Notes: generated by a model from the letters alone, not told the origin. A DNA stretch of 64,000 bases from Pseudomonas asiatica (GCF_009932335.1 NZ_BLJF01000001.1:3286001-3350000); one strand, 5' to 3'; counted from the stretch's first letter, positions 16,168 through 26,044 are shown. Program-made: numbers and translations.

Positions 16168-17061
16168 TCATTTCTGTTTGGCGTGCATCTGCTTGACCGC
16201 ACCACTGGCGATCAGCTCGGCCAGTGCAGCGACGTCGAGCAGCGCACACATGTGTTCAATAACCGTGCCGGCCAGCCACGGGCGCTGGCCACGCTGGCTG
16301 CGCCACTTGATCTCGGACGGGTCCAGGCGCAGCGAGCGGCTGACCTGGTGTACGGCCAGCCCCCATTCGTAGCCCTGCACGGAAATCACGTACTGCAGGC
16401 CCTGGCGAAAATCATCGCGGTAGCGATCGGGCATCACCCAGCGCGCGGTGTCCAACACCTTCAGGTTGCCGGCCTGGCAGGTCAGGATGCCGAGAAACCA
16501 ATCCGGCTGGCCGAATAGTGGTGTCAGTTCCTGGCCGGCCAGGGTGTAGATCGAGCCCAGGCACACCAGCGGCACCGCCAGGGTCAGGCCCGCCACGTCG
16601 AACAGCAGGCATTCGAACGGCTCGGCGGCCCAGGCCGGGCGGCCATCGACCGTGGCCGGGGGCACGGGTACCTGCGGCGCCGGCAGGTGTACGTCCACCA
16701 GCGGCACTGCCGGCTCCACGGTCTGCTCCTCGACCAGCACCGGGATGCTGGCCTCGGCCACCACCGCCCGCTCGACCACCGTCACTACCGGTGCCTCCAC
16801 CGGCATCACCTGTGGCAGCACCGCCAGCCTGGGCTCGGCGAACGGCCGTGGTGCGGGGCTGACGGTTGCTTCGGCTGACGCCGGCCTGGCTTGCTGCAAG
16901 GCATCACGCACCTGCTCTTCGCGCACCGCTTCGGCGAACTCGTCCGCCGCCGCTGGCGCCTCGAACAGGTCTTCGGCTTCGGTGGCGTCCTGCAGCAGGC
17001 CGTCGAGGTACGACTGCAGGGCCATCTGTGGCCGGGTACTGGTTTGCCGGGTCTGGGTCAT
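16168..17061 (-). CDS. parP: CheW-domain polar array protein ParP
   Basis: 297 residues. The variable, Pro/Val/Glu-rich N-terminal two thirds is followed by a C-terminal CheW-like (AIF) domain from about residue 160 (FECLLFDVAGLTLAVPLVCL, PLFGQPDWFLGILTCQAGNL, SVQGYEWGLAVHQVSRSLRL). This layout and its position after a ParA-like gene match ParP, which in Vibrio and Pseudomonas binds ParC and CheA to hold the chemosensory array at the pole. The ATG shares one base with the parC stop (TGATG). Assignment rests on domain order and synteny. Confidence 0.85.
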   Translation of the reverse strand: MTQTRQTSTRPQMALQSYLDGLLQDATEAEDLFEAPAAADEFAEAVREEQVRDALQQARPASAEATVSPAPRPFAEPRLAVLPQVMPVEAPVVTVVERAVVAEASIPVLVEEQTVEPAVPLVDVHLPAPQVPVPPATVDGRPAWAAEPFECLLFDVAGLTLAVPLVCLGSIYTLAGQELTPLFGQPDWFLGILTCQAGNLKVLDTARWVMPDRYRDDFRQGLQYVISVQGYEWGLAVHQVSRSLRLDPSEIKWRSQRGQRPWLAGTVIEHMCALLDVAALAELIASGAVKQMHAKQK

Positions 17062-17849
17062 CAGGCCACCTGCGCCGCAGTCTTGTAGGTCAGCAGGTGC
17101 TTGAGCAGCGCCCTGTAGGCAACCAGCCCGCGGCTCTTGCTGTCGAATTGCGAGGGCGTGACGCCCTTGCGGCTGGCATCGCGCAGGCGCGTATCCACCG
17201 GGATGTAGCCCTGCCACACATGCTGGCCGTAGGTGTCACGCAGCAGCTTGAGCGTGGCCAGCGAGGCCTGGGTGCGGCGGTCGAACAAGGTCGGCACGAT
17301 CTGGTACGGCAGCGCCTGCTTGCGCGAGCGGTTGACCATGGCCAGGGTCCCGACCATGCGCTCCAGGCCCTTTACCGCGAGAAATTCGGTTTGCACCGGA
17401 ATCACCAGCTGCTGGCTGGCTGCCAGGGCATTGACCATCAGCACACCGAGCAAGGGTGGGCTGTCGATCAGGGCATAGTCGAAATCCTGCCACAGCTGCG
17501 CCAGACTCTTGGCGATCACCAGGCCCAGGCCGTTCTGCCCCGGTGACTGGCGCTCCAGCACCGCCAGCGCGGTACTCGACGGCAACAGCGAGATGCGTTC
17601 GTCACTGGTGGGCAGCAGCAGTTGCCCGGGCAGGCCCTCGGGCACCGCGCCCTTGTGCAGGAACAGGTCGTAGCAGCTGTGCTCCAGGGCATCGGGGTTG
17701 TGCCCGAAATAGCTGGTCATCGAGCCGTGCGGGTCGAGGTCGACGACGACCACACGCTTGCCGGCCTCGGCCAGCAGGCCGGCCAGGGCGATGGTAGTGG
17801 TGGTCTTGCCGACGCCACCTTTTTGATTGGCTACTGCCCAGACTCTCAT
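17061..17849 (-). CDS. parC: ParA-like ATPase ParC (polar chemotaxis localisation)
   Basis: 262-residue MinD/ParA ATPase with deviant Walker A NQKGGVGKTTTT at the N-terminus, Walker A' VVVDLDPHGSMTSYF and Walker B-like YALIDSPPLLGVL. In the che locus beside parP it is the ParC type that positions chemoreceptor arrays rather than a plasmid partition protein; no parB or parS is present. ATG 17849 was chosen; the TTG just before it is in frame but less likely. A REP pair lies upstream. Confidence 0.88.
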   Translation of the reverse strand: MRVWAVANQKGGVGKTTTTIALAGLLAEAGKRVVVVDLDPHGSMTSYFGHNPDALEHSCYDLFLHKGAVPEGLPGQLLLPTSDERISLLPSSTALAVLERQSPGQNGLGLVIAKSLAQLWQDFDYALIDSPPLLGVLMVNALAASQQLVIPVQTEFLAVKGLERMVGTLAMVNRSRKQALPYQIVPTLFDRRTQASLATLKLLRDTYGQHVWQGYIPVDTRLRDASRKGVTPSQFDSKSRGLVAYRALLKHLLTYKTAAQVA

Positions 17850-17929
17850 CAAGCAAACTCTATCTATTGATTTGGCAGGGACACTGCTGGGGCAACTGTC
17901 TTGCTCAACATCGGAAAGCTGGCGCGATC

Positions 17930-18017
17930 CCTGTGGGAGCGGGTTTACCCGCGAACACCGGCGCAGCCGGTGCCATGCACCGTGTCACCTTCTTCGCGGG
18001 TGAACCCGCTCCCACAG
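17930..18017. repeat. Inverted REP pair between motD and parC
   Basis: Arms 17930-17955 and 17993-18017 are near-perfect inverted copies of the putida REP core (CTGTGGGAGCGGG and TTCGCGGGT). They can fold into a hairpin in the 216-nt gap between the two co-directional genes and may limit read-through or protect mRNA ends. Confidence 0.85.
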
Positions 18018-18065
18018 AGGACCGCGCTACATTCAACTACTTGGCAGCGTCGGGGAATTGACGAA

Positions 18066-18923
18066 TCACTGCCCCGCCACCGTTGCTGGCGTTGCCGGTG
18101 CACTTTGTGTGCCAGCCCGACGCAATGCAGCATCCGGCGTGGCATTGGCACTGCCCGAGCCAGTCAGGCTGCGGCGCACTTCGAGGTTGCGCGAAATCAC
18201 CAGCACCACGCGGCGATTGCGCGCACGGCCTTCGGCAGTGTCGTTGCTGGCAACCGGCTGGTACTCGCCATAGCCGACCGAGGCCATGCGTGCCGGGTTG
18301 ACCCCCTCCATGGCCAGCAGGCGCACGATGCTTGCCGCCCGAGCCGAAGACAGCTCCCAGTTGGTCGGGTACTGCGCAGTGCGGATTGGCAGGTTGTCGG
18401 TAAAGCCTTCGACGTGCACCGGGTTGGCGAACGGCTTGAGAATGCCGGCCACCTTCTCGATGATCGCAAATGCCTTGTCGCTGGGCATGGCATCGCCACT
18501 GCCGAACAGCAACGAGGAATTGAGCTCGATCTCGATCCACAGCTCATTGCCGCGCACAGTCATCTGGTCGCTTTTGATCAGGTCGCCAAAGGCATCGCGC
18601 ACGTCATCGCTGATGGTTTTCAGTGGGTCGATACTGGTCGCCCCAAGGCCCGCATCGGTCTGCTCGCTGTCCTTCACCAACGGCTCGGCCGGGCGCACGC
18701 TCAGCGGCCGCTCTTCACCGATGGGGATCGGCTTCATGCTGCGCTCGGGGTCGTTGAACACCCCGAGCAAGGCCTGGGAAATGACCTTGTACTTGCCCTC
18801 GTTGATCGAGGAAATCGAGTACATCACCACGAAAAAGGCGAACAGCAGGGTAATGAAGTCGGCGTACGACACCAGCCAGCGTTCGTGGTTTTCGTGCTCC
18901 TCGGTATGACGACGGCGACGCAT
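18066..18923 (-). CDS. motD: Flagellar motor stator protein MotD
   Basis: 285 residues, MotB family. A short cytoplasmic N-terminus is followed by one transmembrane helix WLVSYADFITLLFAFFVVMY with the proton-carrying Asp22. A periplasmic OmpA-like peptidoglycan-binding domain lies at about 130-260 (HVEGFTDNLPI, NWELSSARAASIVRLL, GYGEYQPVASNDTAEGRARN). It pairs with MotC as the second stator set, known in Pseudomonas for swarming and high-load rotation. It is 3 nt from motC. Confidence 0.95.
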   Translation of the reverse strand: MRRRRHTEEHENHERWLVSYADFITLLFAFFVVMYSISSINEGKYKVISQALLGVFNDPERSMKPIPIGEERPLSVRPAEPLVKDSEQTDAGLGATSIDPLKTISDDVRDAFGDLIKSDQMTVRGNELWIEIELNSSLLFGSGDAMPSDKAFAIIEKVAGILKPFANPVHVEGFTDNLPIRTAQYPTNWELSSARAASIVRLLAMEGVNPARMASVGYGEYQPVASNDTAEGRARNRRVVLVISRNLEVRRSLTGSGSANATPDAALRRAGTQSAPATPATVAGQ

Positions 18924-18926
18924 GGG

Positions 18927-19667
18927 TTACTCCATGAAGCCTTGCAGCTTCAGCTCGATCGAGCGCGGGTTCTCACCCTCGGCAATCGACAGCAGGCCCT
19001 CTAGCAGCATCTCGCGGTAGCGCGACTGGCGCATGACGATGGCCTTGAGCTTGTTGGCGACCGGCAGCAGCACCAGGTTGGCGCTGGCCACCCCGTAGAT
19101 GGTCGCGACGAAGGCCACGGCAATGCCGTTGCCCAACTGCGACGGGTCGGCCAGGTTGCCCATCACGTGAATCAGGCCCATCACCGCACCGATGATGCCG
19201 ATGGTCGGCGCGTAGCCGCCCATGCTCTCGAACACCTTGGCGGCCTGGATATCACGGCTTTCCTGGGTCAGGAAGTCGACTTCGAGGATGCTGCGGATGG
19301 CCTCCGGCTCGGCACCATCCACCAGCAGTTGCAGGCCCTTGCGCGCATAAGGGTCTGGCTCGCTGTCGGCCACCCCTTCCAGGCCCAGCAGGCCTTCCTT
19401 GCGCGCGGTCAGGCTCCAGTTGACGACGCGGTCTACCCCGCCCGCCAGGTCGACCCGTGGCGGAAACAGGATCCAGCGCAAAATCTGCAAGGCACGCTTG
19501 AACGACGACAGCGGCGACTGCAGCAAGGCCGCCGCCAGGGTGCCGCCCAGCACGATCAGTGCCGCCGGGCCATTGATCAGGGCACCGACATGGCCGCCTT
19601 CGAGGAAATTGCCACCGACGATGGCAACAAAGGCGAGGATCAGGCCGATCAGGCTGAGCACGTCCAT
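18927..19667 (-). CDS. motC: Flagellar motor stator protein MotC
   Basis: 246 residues, MotA/TolQ/ExbB family, with four hydrophobic segments (LSLIGLILAFVAIVGGNFLE, PAALIVLGGTLAAALL, PTIGIIGAVMGLIHVM, GIAVAFVATIYGVASANLVL). The start MDVLSLIG at ATG 19667 shares one base with the cheB stop (TGATG). It forms the stator channel with MotD, encoded next. Length equals that of known Pseudomonas MotC. Confidence 0.95.
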   Translation of the reverse strand: MDVLSLIGLILAFVAIVGGNFLEGGHVGALINGPAALIVLGGTLAAALLQSPLSSFKRALQILRWILFPPRVDLAGGVDRVVNWSLTARKEGLLGLEGVADSEPDPYARKGLQLLVDGAEPEAIRSILEVDFLTQESRDIQAAKVFESMGGYAPTIGIIGAVMGLIHVMGNLADPSQLGNGIAVAFVATIYGVASANLVLLPVANKLKAIVMRQSRYREMLLEGLLSIAEGENPRSIELKLQGFME

Positions 19668-20794
19668 CAGACGCACGCCTCCACCAGGTGCTTGCCGATT
19701 TCGTCCAGGCTGTACACCGCGTCGGCCAGGTTGGCCTTGACGATAGCCATGGGCATGCCATAGATCACGCAGCTGGCTTCATCCTGGGCCCACACCGTAC
19801 TGCCGCCCTGCTTGAGCAGGCGCGCACCTTCACGGCCATCGGCGCCCATGCCGGTAAGCACCACCGACAGCACCTTGTCGCCATACGACTTGGCCGCCGA
19901 GCCGAAGGTGATGTCCACGCACGGCTTGTAGTTCAGGCGCTCGTCACCGGGCAGGATCTTCACCGTGCCACGGCCGTCGATCATCATCTGCTTGCCACCT
20001 GGGGCCAGCAGGGCCAGGCCCGGGCGCAGCATGTCGCCGTCTTCGGCTTCCTTGACGCTGATGCGGCACAGCTTGTCCAGGCGCTCGGCAAAGGCCTTGG
20101 TGAATGCCGCCGGCATGTGCTGGATCAGTACGATCGGCGCCGGGAAGTTGGCCGGCAGCTGGGTCAGCACCCGCTGCAGGGCGACCGGGCCGCCCGTGGA
20201 GGTACCGATGGCCACCAGTTTGTATGGCTTGCGCTTGGGTGCCGGCGAATGCGCTGGGGCCGCTGCACGGGCAGGCGCAGGCGTGCGCACCGCTGCCGGG
20301 CTGGCGAAACTGCTGGCAGCAGCGTGACCGCTGCCTGCCGGCGCGGGTACGGGTGCGGCAACCGGCGCATGGCTGGCGTAGCTGCCAAAACGGCGGTTGC
20401 TGCGGGAAATGGTATGCACCTTCTCGCACAGCAGTTGCTTGACCTTGTCGGGGTTGCGCGAGATGTCCTCGAAGTTCTTCGGCAGGTAATCCACCGCACC
20501 GGCATCCAGCGCATCGAGGGTGACACGGGCGCCTTCATGGGTCAGCGACGAGAACATCAACACCGGCGTCGGGCAGCGCTGCATGATGTGCCGCACCGCG
20601 GTGATGCCGTCCATCATGGGCATTTCGTAGTCCATGGTGATGACATCGGGCTTCAGCGCCAGCGCCTGGTCGATTGCTTCCTTGCCGTTGGTCGCGGTAC
20701 CCACTACCTGGATCGTCGGATCCGCCGAGAGGATTTCCGAGACGCGGCGGCGGAAGAAACCGGAATCATCCACCACCAGGACCTTGACTGCCAT
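19667..20794 (-). CDS. cheB: Chemotaxis methylesterase CheB
   Basis: 375 residues. The receiver domain (1-120) has phospho-acceptor Asp55 ([13 protein letters not shown]). A Pro/Ala-rich linker (about 140-190) follows, then the methylesterase domain with catalytic Ser in AIGTSTGGP, His in LIQHMPAAF and Asp in [10 protein letters not shown]. It demethylates or deamidates chemoreceptors in adaptation and is activated by CheA. Start ATG 20794 has GGAG 5 nt upstream; the GTG 6 nt further up is too close to that site. Confidence 0.95.
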   Translation of the reverse strand: MAVKVLVVDDSGFFRRRVSEILSADPTIQVVGTATNGKEAIDQALALKPDVITMDYEMPMMDGITAVRHIMQRCPTPVLMFSSLTHEGARVTLDALDAGAVDYLPKNFEDISRNPDKVKQLLCEKVHTISRSNRRFGSYASHAPVAAPVPAPAGSGHAAASSFASPAAVRTPAPARAAAPAHSPAPKRKPYKLVAIGTSTGGPVALQRVLTQLPANFPAPIVLIQHMPAAFTKAFAERLDKLCRISVKEAEDGDMLRPGLALLAPGGKQMMIDGRGTVKILPGDERLNYKPCVDITFGSAAKSYGDKVLSVVLTGMGADGREGARLLKQGGSTVWAQDEASCVIYGMPMAIVKANLADAVYSLDEIGKHLVEACV

Positions 20795-20840
20795 AAACAC
20801 TCCATTAGGCGGCGCAACCCGCCAGGGTGCGCCACCGAAA

Positions 20841-23081
20841 TCAAATACGCCGCGCGGCGTAACGCTTGAGCATGCTCGGGACGTCGAGAATCAACGCGAT
20901 GCGACCGTCGCCGGTGATGGTGGCCCCGGACATGCCCGGGGTGCCCTGCAGCATCTTGCCCAGCGGCTTGATTACCACTTCTTCCTGGCCAACCAGTTGA
21001 TCGACGACAAAGCCGATGCGCTGGGTGCCGACCGACAGGATCACCACGTGGCCCTCGTGCTGCTCTTCGTGCACCTGGCCCTGGACCAGCCAGCGCTTGA
21101 GGTAGAACAGCGGCAGCGCCTTGTCGCGTACGATCACCACTTCCTGGCCGTCGACCACATTGGTGCGCGACAGGTCGAGGTGGAAGATCTCGTTGACGTT
21201 GACCAGCGGGAAGGCAAACGCCTGGTTGCCCAGCATCACCATCAGGGTGGGCATGATCGCCAGGGTCAGCGGCACCTTGATGACGATCTTCGAGCCCTGG
21301 CCCTTGGCCGAGAAGATGTTGATCGAGCCGTTGAGCTGGGAGATCTTGGTCTTCACCACGTCCATGCCCACACCGCGGCCGGACACGTCGGAAATCTCGG
21401 TCTTGGTCGAGAAGCCCGGGGCGAAGATCAGGTTGTAGCAGTCCGACTCGCTCAGGCGATCGGCGGCATCCTTGTCCATCAGGCCCTTTTCCACGGCCTT
21501 GGCGCGCAGGATGTTGGGGTCCATGCCCTTGCCGTCGTCGGAGATCGACAGCAGGATGTGGTCGCCTTCCTGCTCGGCCGACAGCACTACGCGGCCGGTG
21601 CGCGCCTTGCCGGAGGCTTCACGCTCTTCGGGCATTTCCACGCCATGGTCGACAGCGTTGCGCACCAGGTGCACCAACGGGTCGGCCAGGGCCTCGACCA
21701 GATTCTTGTCGAGGTCGGTCTCTTCGCCGACCAGCTCCAGGTTGATTTCTTTCTTGAGCTGGCGGGCCAGGTCACGCACCAGGCGCGGGAAGCGGCCGAA
21801 GACTTTCTTGATCGGCTGCATGCGGGTTTTCATCACCGCGGTCTGCAGGTCGGCGGTGACCACGTCGAGGTTGGACACGGCCTTGGACATGGCCTCGTCA
21901 CCGCTGTTAAGGCCCAGGCGCACCAGACGGTTACGCACCAGGACCAGTTCGCCGACCATGTTCATGATCTCGTCCAGGCGCGCGGTATCGACCCGCACGG
22001 TGGTTTCCGCTTCGCTGGCGCCATGCTTGTCGGCGGCCGGGGCCGGGGCGCGGGGTGCTGCGGCAGGTTTGCTGGCAGGCGCCGGCGCCGGTGCCGGAGC
22101 AGCAGCTGCTGCTGGCTTGGCCACAGGCGGGCTGTCGGCCTTGGCCGCTGCTGGCGCTTGCACCTTGGTTGCAGCCGGGGCTTCGACGGCGGCCACGTCG
22201 CCGCCGAACTTGCCTTTGCCGTGCAACTGGTCCAGCAGCGCCTCGAACTCGTGCTCGCTGATTTCATCGCTGGCTGCACTGGTGTCAGTTGCAGCAGGCG
22301 CCAGCGCCTTGGCAGCGGGCAAGGCATCGGCCTGGAAGGTGCCCTTGCCATGCAACTGGTCCAGCAGCGATTCGAATTCGGCGTCGGTAATTTCGTCGCT
22401 GGCCGGTTCCGGCGCGCCGGCAACCGGCTGCGCGGCAACTTCGGCGCTGAACTGGCCTTTGCCGTGCAACTGGTCGAGCAGCGACTCGAACTCGGCGTCG
22501 GTGATTTCGTCACCTTCACCGCTCACGGTCTCGCCCTGCATCTGCTCGTCGGCCGCAGCTTGCGCCTTGACCGCATCGAGCGAATCGAGCAGCTGTTCGA
22601 ACTCGCTGTCGGTGATGTCCTGCTCCTCGGCAGGCGCTTCGGCAACCGGTGCCGGTGCCGCGGCGGCAGGCGCTTCAACGGCCACGGCGCCCCCCGGCTC
22701 GGCCAGGCGCGACAGCGCCGCCAAAAGCTCGGGGGTAGCCGGGGTCACTTCGGCGCGCTCGCGCACCTGGCCAAACATGCTGTTGACCGTGTCCAGTGCC
22801 TCGAGCACCACATCCATCAGTTCCGCGTCGACCCGGCGCTCACCTTTGCGCAGGACGTCGAACACGTTCTCGGCGATATGGCAGCACTCCACCAGCTCGT
22901 TCAGCTGAAGGAAGCCGGCGCCCCCTTTTACAGTGTGGAAACCGCGAAAGATCGCATTGAGCAGGTCGGCATCGTCGGGCCGGCTTTCCAGCTCGACCAG
23001 TTGCTCGGACAGTTGCTCAAGAATTTCGCCGGCTTCTACCAGGAAATCCTGGAGGATTTCTTCATCGGCGCCGAAGCTCAT
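20841..23081 (-). CDS. cheA: Chemotaxis histidine kinase CheA
   Basis: 746 residues. P1 Hpt domain carries phospho-His49 ([14 protein letters not shown]). A long Ala/Pro-rich linker (about 135-355) contains four near-identical 19-residue motifs. P3 dimerisation starts near [20 protein letters not shown], the P4 ATPase has [35 protein letters not shown], and a C-terminal P5 CheW-like domain follows. It phosphorylates CheY and CheB. ATG 23081 has AAGGAG upstream; the TTG just before it is not needed. It lies 12 nt after cheZ. Confidence 0.96.
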   Translation of the reverse strand: MSFGADEEILQDFLVEAGEILEQLSEQLVELESRPDDADLLNAIFRGFHTVKGGAGFLQLNELVECCHIAENVFDVLRKGERRVDAELMDVVLEALDTVNSMFGQVRERAEVTPATPELLAALSRLAEPGGAVAVEAPAAAAPAPVAEAPAEEQDITDSEFEQLLDSLDAVKAQAAADEQMQGETVSGEGDEITDAEFESLLDQLHGKGQFSAEVAAQPVAGAPEPASDEITDAEFESLLDQLHGKGTFQADALPAAKALAPAATDTSAASDEISEHEFEALLDQLHGKGKFGGDVAAVEAPAATKVQAPAAAKADSPPVAKPAAAAAPAPAPAPASKPAAAPRAPAPAADKHGASEAETTVRVDTARLDEIMNMVGELVLVRNRLVRLGLNSGDEAMSKAVSNLDVVTADLQTAVMKTRMQPIKKVFGRFPRLVRDLARQLKKEINLELVGEETDLDKNLVEALADPLVHLVRNAVDHGVEMPEEREASGKARTGRVVLSAEQEGDHILLSISDDGKGMDPNILRAKAVEKGLMDKDAADRLSESDCYNLIFAPGFSTKTEISDVSGRGVGMDVVKTKISQLNGSINIFSAKGQGSKIVIKVPLTLAIMPTLMVMLGNQAFAFPLVNVNEIFHLDLSRTNVVDGQEVVIVRDKALPLFYLKRWLVQGQVHEEQHEGHVVILSVGTQRIGFVVDQLVGQEEVVIKPLGKMLQGTPGMSGATITGDGRIALILDVPSMLKRYAARRI
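22212..22619 (-). repeat. Four tandem acidic 19-residue motifs in the CheA linker
   Basis: Residues 155-173, 191-209, 229-247 and 272-290 of CheA repeat the pattern [19 protein letters not shown]; the first is divergent. Spacers are Ala/Pro-rich. The coding DNA of the last three copies is nearly identical in stretches. This looks like an array of short helical binding peptides inside a disordered linker where other CheA proteins have P2. Confidence 0.85.
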
Positions 23082-23093
23082 CAAACGTGCTCC

Positions 23094-23882
23094 TTAAAAA
23101 CCCAGGCTGGACAGCAGATCATCGACATCGTCCTGACCGGACACGACGTCTTCACGCTTATCGGCATGAATCTGCGGACCTTCACCCCGAGTCGGATGTT
23201 TTTCTCGATCTTTTTCTGCACGCAGTTGATCGTGGTCATGCTGGATGCCCGCAAAGCGGTCGACCTGGCTGGCCATCAGCACCAGTTTGAGCAGGTTGCT
23301 TTCCACCTCGGTGACCAACGTGGTGACGCGCTTGATCACCTGGCCGGTCAGGTCCTGATAGTCCTGGGCCAGCAGAATGTCGTTGAGGTGGCCGGCGACC
23401 TTGCGGTTACCTTCGGCGCTGTGCGTCAGGAAACTGTCGACGCGCTTGACCAGGTCACGGAACTCCGGCGCAGCCACTTCGCGGCGCATGAAACGCTGCC
23501 AGTCGGTGCTCAGTGCCTGGGCCTCGCTGGCCAGGTCGTTGAGCACCGGGGTGCTTTCCTCGACCAGGTCCATGGTGCGATTGGCCGCGCCCTCGGTGAG
23601 CCTGACGACATACGACAGGCGCTCGGTGGCGTCGGTTATCTGCGACACCTCCTCGGCCTGCGGCATGGTCGGGTCGATCTGGAAACTGACAATGGCACTG
23701 TGCAGCTCGCGGGTCAGCTTGCCGACTTCCTGGTACAGGCCGCGGTCGCGGGTCTGGTTCAGCTCGTGAATCAGCTGCACCGCCTCGCCGAAACGGCCCC
23801 GCTCCAGGCTTTCGACCAGCTCCTGGGCATGCTTCTTCAGGGTCGATTCGAACTCGCCCAAAGACGTTTGTGATGAATCCAT
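23094..23882 (-). CDS. cheZ: CheY-P phosphatase CheZ
   Basis: 262 residues, mainly long helices. The catalytic segment LLAQDYQDLTGQVIKRV has Asp177 and Gln181, equivalent to E. coli Asp143 and Gln147. The C-terminal CheY-binding peptide is DDVDDLLSSLGF. It removes phosphate from CheY-P. Start MDSSQTSLGEF at ATG 23882, 20 nt after cheY. Confidence 0.95.
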   Translation of the reverse strand: MDSSQTSLGEFESTLKKHAQELVESLERGRFGEAVQLIHELNQTRDRGLYQEVGKLTRELHSAIVSFQIDPTMPQAEEVSQITDATERLSYVVRLTEGAANRTMDLVEESTPVLNDLASEAQALSTDWQRFMRREVAAPEFRDLVKRVDSFLTHSAEGNRKVAGHLNDILLAQDYQDLTGQVIKRVTTLVTEVESNLLKLVLMASQVDRFAGIQHDHDQLRAEKDREKHPTRGEGPQIHADKREDVVSGQDDVDDLLSSLGF

Positions 23883-23902
23883 GGCGCGCCCCCTGACGTG
23901 AC

Positions 23903-24277
23903 TCAGCCGTTGACGCGTTCGAAGATCTTCTCGATCTTTTCTTTGAGCACCTGGGCGGTGAACGGCTTGACCACGTAGCCATTGACGCCGGCCTGGGCCG
24001 CTTCGATGATCTGGTCGCGCTTGGCTTCGGCGGTCACCATCAGCACCGGCATGGTTTTCAGGCGATCGTGGGCACGCACCTTGCGCAGCAGGTCGATGCC
24101 GGACATGCCAGGCATGTTCCAGTCGGTCACCAGGAAGTCGTAGTGGCCGTTCTCCAGCATCGGCAGCGCCGTGGTGCCGTCATCGGCTTCTTCGGTGTTG
24201 GTGAAGCCCAGGTCACGCAACAGGTTCTTGATGATCCGCCGCATCGTCGAAAAGTCGTCAACGATGAGGATTTTCAT
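23903..24277 (-). CDS. cheY: Chemotaxis response regulator CheY
   Basis: 124-residue single receiver domain: [20 protein letters not shown] with the acidic pair, phospho-acceptor Asp52 ([12 protein letters not shown]), Thr/Ala switch region VTAEAKRD and Lys in [14 protein letters not shown]. It binds the FliM/FliN switch. The start at ATG 24277 matches the family length, but the strong GGAGG lies 17 nt upstream; an in-frame TTG at 24289 would be optimally spaced and add MNKD. Confidence 0.95.
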   Translation of the reverse strand: MKILIVDDFSTMRRIIKNLLRDLGFTNTEEADDGTTALPMLENGHYDFLVTDWNMPGMSGIDLLRKVRAHDRLKTMPVLMVTAEAKRDQIIEAAQAGVNGYVVKPFTAQVLKEKIEKIFERVNG

Positions 24278-24312
24278 GTCTTTGTTCAAGTAGACCTCCA
24301 AGCAGTCTCAAA

Positions 24313-24332
24313 CGCGCTCGGCCCCGAGCGCG
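24313..24332 (-). terminator. GC-rich hairpin between fliA and cheY
   Basis: An 8-9 bp GC stem (GCGCTCGG / CCGAGCGC) with a 2-nt loop, followed on the minus strand by a short TTT. It may be a weak or attenuating terminator within the 103-nt fliA-cheY gap. Confidence 0.45.
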
Positions 24333-24380
24333 CATTCACAATTCGGTACAACGTAGAAAACGACTGCAACGACAGCGGGC

Positions 24381-25121
24381 TCAACGCGCCCGCCATTCCC
24401 CCAGGCGGCTGCGCAGGCGCGCGGCACACTGGCTGTGCAACTGGCTGACCCGCGACTCGCTGACCCCCAGCACCTCACCGATTTCCTTGAGGTTCAGCTC
24501 TTCGTCGTAGTACAGCGCCAGCACCAGGCGCTCACGCTCCGGCAGGTTGGAGATGGCCTCGGTCAGGGCGGCCTGGAAGCGCTCGTCCTCCAGGCCGCGC
24601 GCAGGTTCTACCTGGCCACTGGCGCCATCCTCATGCAGCCCTTCGTGCTCGCCGTCCTGCAACAGGTCGTCGAAGCTGAACAGGCGGCTGCCCAGGGTAT
24701 CGTTCAAGATCCCGTAGTAATCATCGAGACTCAATTGGAGTTCGGCAGCAACTTCATGATCTTTAGCGTCACGGCCGGTTCTGGCTTCAACCGCACGCAT
24801 CGCGTCGCTGACCATGCGGGTGTTGCGGTGCACCGAACGCGGTGCCCAGTCGCCCTTGCGCACTTCGTCCAGCATGGCCCCGCGGATGCGGATGCCGGCG
24901 TAGGTTTCAAAGCTGGCGCCCTTGCTGGCGTCGTACTTGTTGGCCACTTCCAGCAGGCCGATCATGCCGGCCTGGATCAGGTCCTCGACCTGCACGTTGG
25001 CCGGCAGCCGCGCCAGCAGGTGGTAGGCGATGCGCTTGACCAGCGGGGCGTAGCGTTCGATCAGCTCGTACTGGGCGTCTTTCGACGCTCGGCTGTACAT
25101 CTTGAAACCGCTGGCGTTCAT
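24381..25121 (-). CDS. fliA: Flagellar sigma factor FliA (sigma28)
   Basis: 246 residues. Region 2 (YAPLVKRIAYHLLARLPANV, VEDLIQAGMIGLLEVANKYD, GASFETYAGIRIRGAMLDEV), region 3 (DAMRAVEARTGRDAKDHEVA) and region 4 (LPERERLVLALYYDEELNLK, EIGEVLGVSESRVSQLHSQC) are all present. It directs transcription of late genes such as fliC. Start MNASGFKMYSRASKD overlaps the fleN stop by ATGA, giving the family length; a second ATG (MYSR) is 7 codons in. Confidence 0.96.
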   Translation of the reverse strand: MNASGFKMYSRASKDAQYELIERYAPLVKRIAYHLLARLPANVQVEDLIQAGMIGLLEVANKYDASKGASFETYAGIRIRGAMLDEVRKGDWAPRSVHRNTRMVSDAMRAVEARTGRDAKDHEVAAELQLSLDDYYGILNDTLGSRLFSFDDLLQDGEHEGLHEDGASGQVEPARGLEDERFQAALTEAISNLPERERLVLALYYDEELNLKEIGEVLGVSESRVSQLHSQCAARLRSRLGEWRAR

Positions 25122-25951
25122 AGCACTGGACCCGCGCTGGTGGGTTGCACCAGACGCTCGACAAAGAACTCCAGATGGCCACGCGGGTTGGCCGGCAGCG
25201 GCCAGCTGTCGACCTTCTGGGCTATCGCCTTGAAGGCCAGCGCGCATTTGGAGCGTGGGAAGGCTTCGTACACGGCACGCTGCTTCTGCACCGCCTTGCG
25301 CACACACTCGTCATACGGCACAGCGCCCACATACTGCAGGGCAACGTCGAGGAAACGGTCGGTGACCTTGGTCAGCTTGGCGAACAGGTTACGGCCTTCC
25401 TGCGGGCTCTGCGCCATGTTGGCCAGCACGCGGAAACGGTTCATGCCGTAGTCGCGATTGAGCAGCTTGATCAGGGCGTAGGCATCGGTGATCGAGGTGG
25501 GTTCATCGCATACCACCAGCAGCACTTCCTGGGCGGCGCGGACGAAGCTGACCACCGAATCACCGATACCGGCCGCAGTGTCGATCACCAGCACGTCGAG
25601 GTTGTCGCCGATTTCGCTGAACGCCTGGATCAGCCCGGCATGCTGGGCCGGGGCCAGGTGAACCATGCTCTGCGTGCCCGAGGCAGCCGGCACGATGCGC
25701 ACACCACCGGGGCCCTGCAACATCACGTCGCGCAGCTCGCAGCGCCCTTCGATGACATCGGCCAGGGTCCGCTTGGGGGTAAGGCCCAGCAGCACGTCGA
25801 CATTGGCCAGGCCCAGGTCGGCGTCGAGCAGCATGACCCTGCGGCCAAGCTCGGCCAGCGCCAGGGACAGGTTCACTGAAACGTTAGTCTTGCCGACGCC
25901 ACCTTTGCCACCGGTCACGGCGATCACCTGTACGGGATGCATGCTACCCAT
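25118..25951 (-). CDS. fleN: Flagellar number regulator FleN (FlhG)
   Basis: 277-residue MinD-type ATPase: MHPVQVIAVTGGKGGVGKTN (deviant Walker A), MLLDADLGLANVDVLLGLTP, VLVIDTAAGIGDSVVSFVRA. It binds FleQ to restrain flagellar gene expression and keep flagellar number low. An in-frame stop lies 4 codons before ATG 25951, so this is the furthest start. It lies 93 nt after flhF and overlaps fliA. Confidence 0.96.
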   Translation of the reverse strand: MGSMHPVQVIAVTGGKGGVGKTNVSVNLSLALAELGRRVMLLDADLGLANVDVLLGLTPKRTLADVIEGRCELRDVMLQGPGGVRIVPAASGTQSMVHLAPAQHAGLIQAFSEIGDNLDVLVIDTAAGIGDSVVSFVRAAQEVLLVVCDEPTSITDAYALIKLLNRDYGMNRFRVLANMAQSPQEGRNLFAKLTKVTDRFLDVALQYVGAVPYDECVRKAVQKQRAVYEAFPRSKCALAFKAIAQKVDSWPLPANPRGHLEFFVERLVQPTSAGPVL

Positions 25952-26044
25952 GTCTGTTCTTTACCTTGTCTCGCTGGGACTCAGGCCACACGTAGGGCAA
26001 TTCTGCGTACCCCTTGGCATAGCTACCTTGCACACATTTCATCA

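Noticed and set aside
17061..17849. Plasmid-type partition locus
   Set aside because: The ParA-like gene has no parB or parS and sits with parP in the che operon, so it is the ParC type.
20634..23873. Very long plus-strand open frame (1079 codons) across cheB-cheA-cheZ
   Set aside because: Antisense shadow of high-GC minus-strand genes with clear domains; the translation is low-complexity and has no recognisable family.
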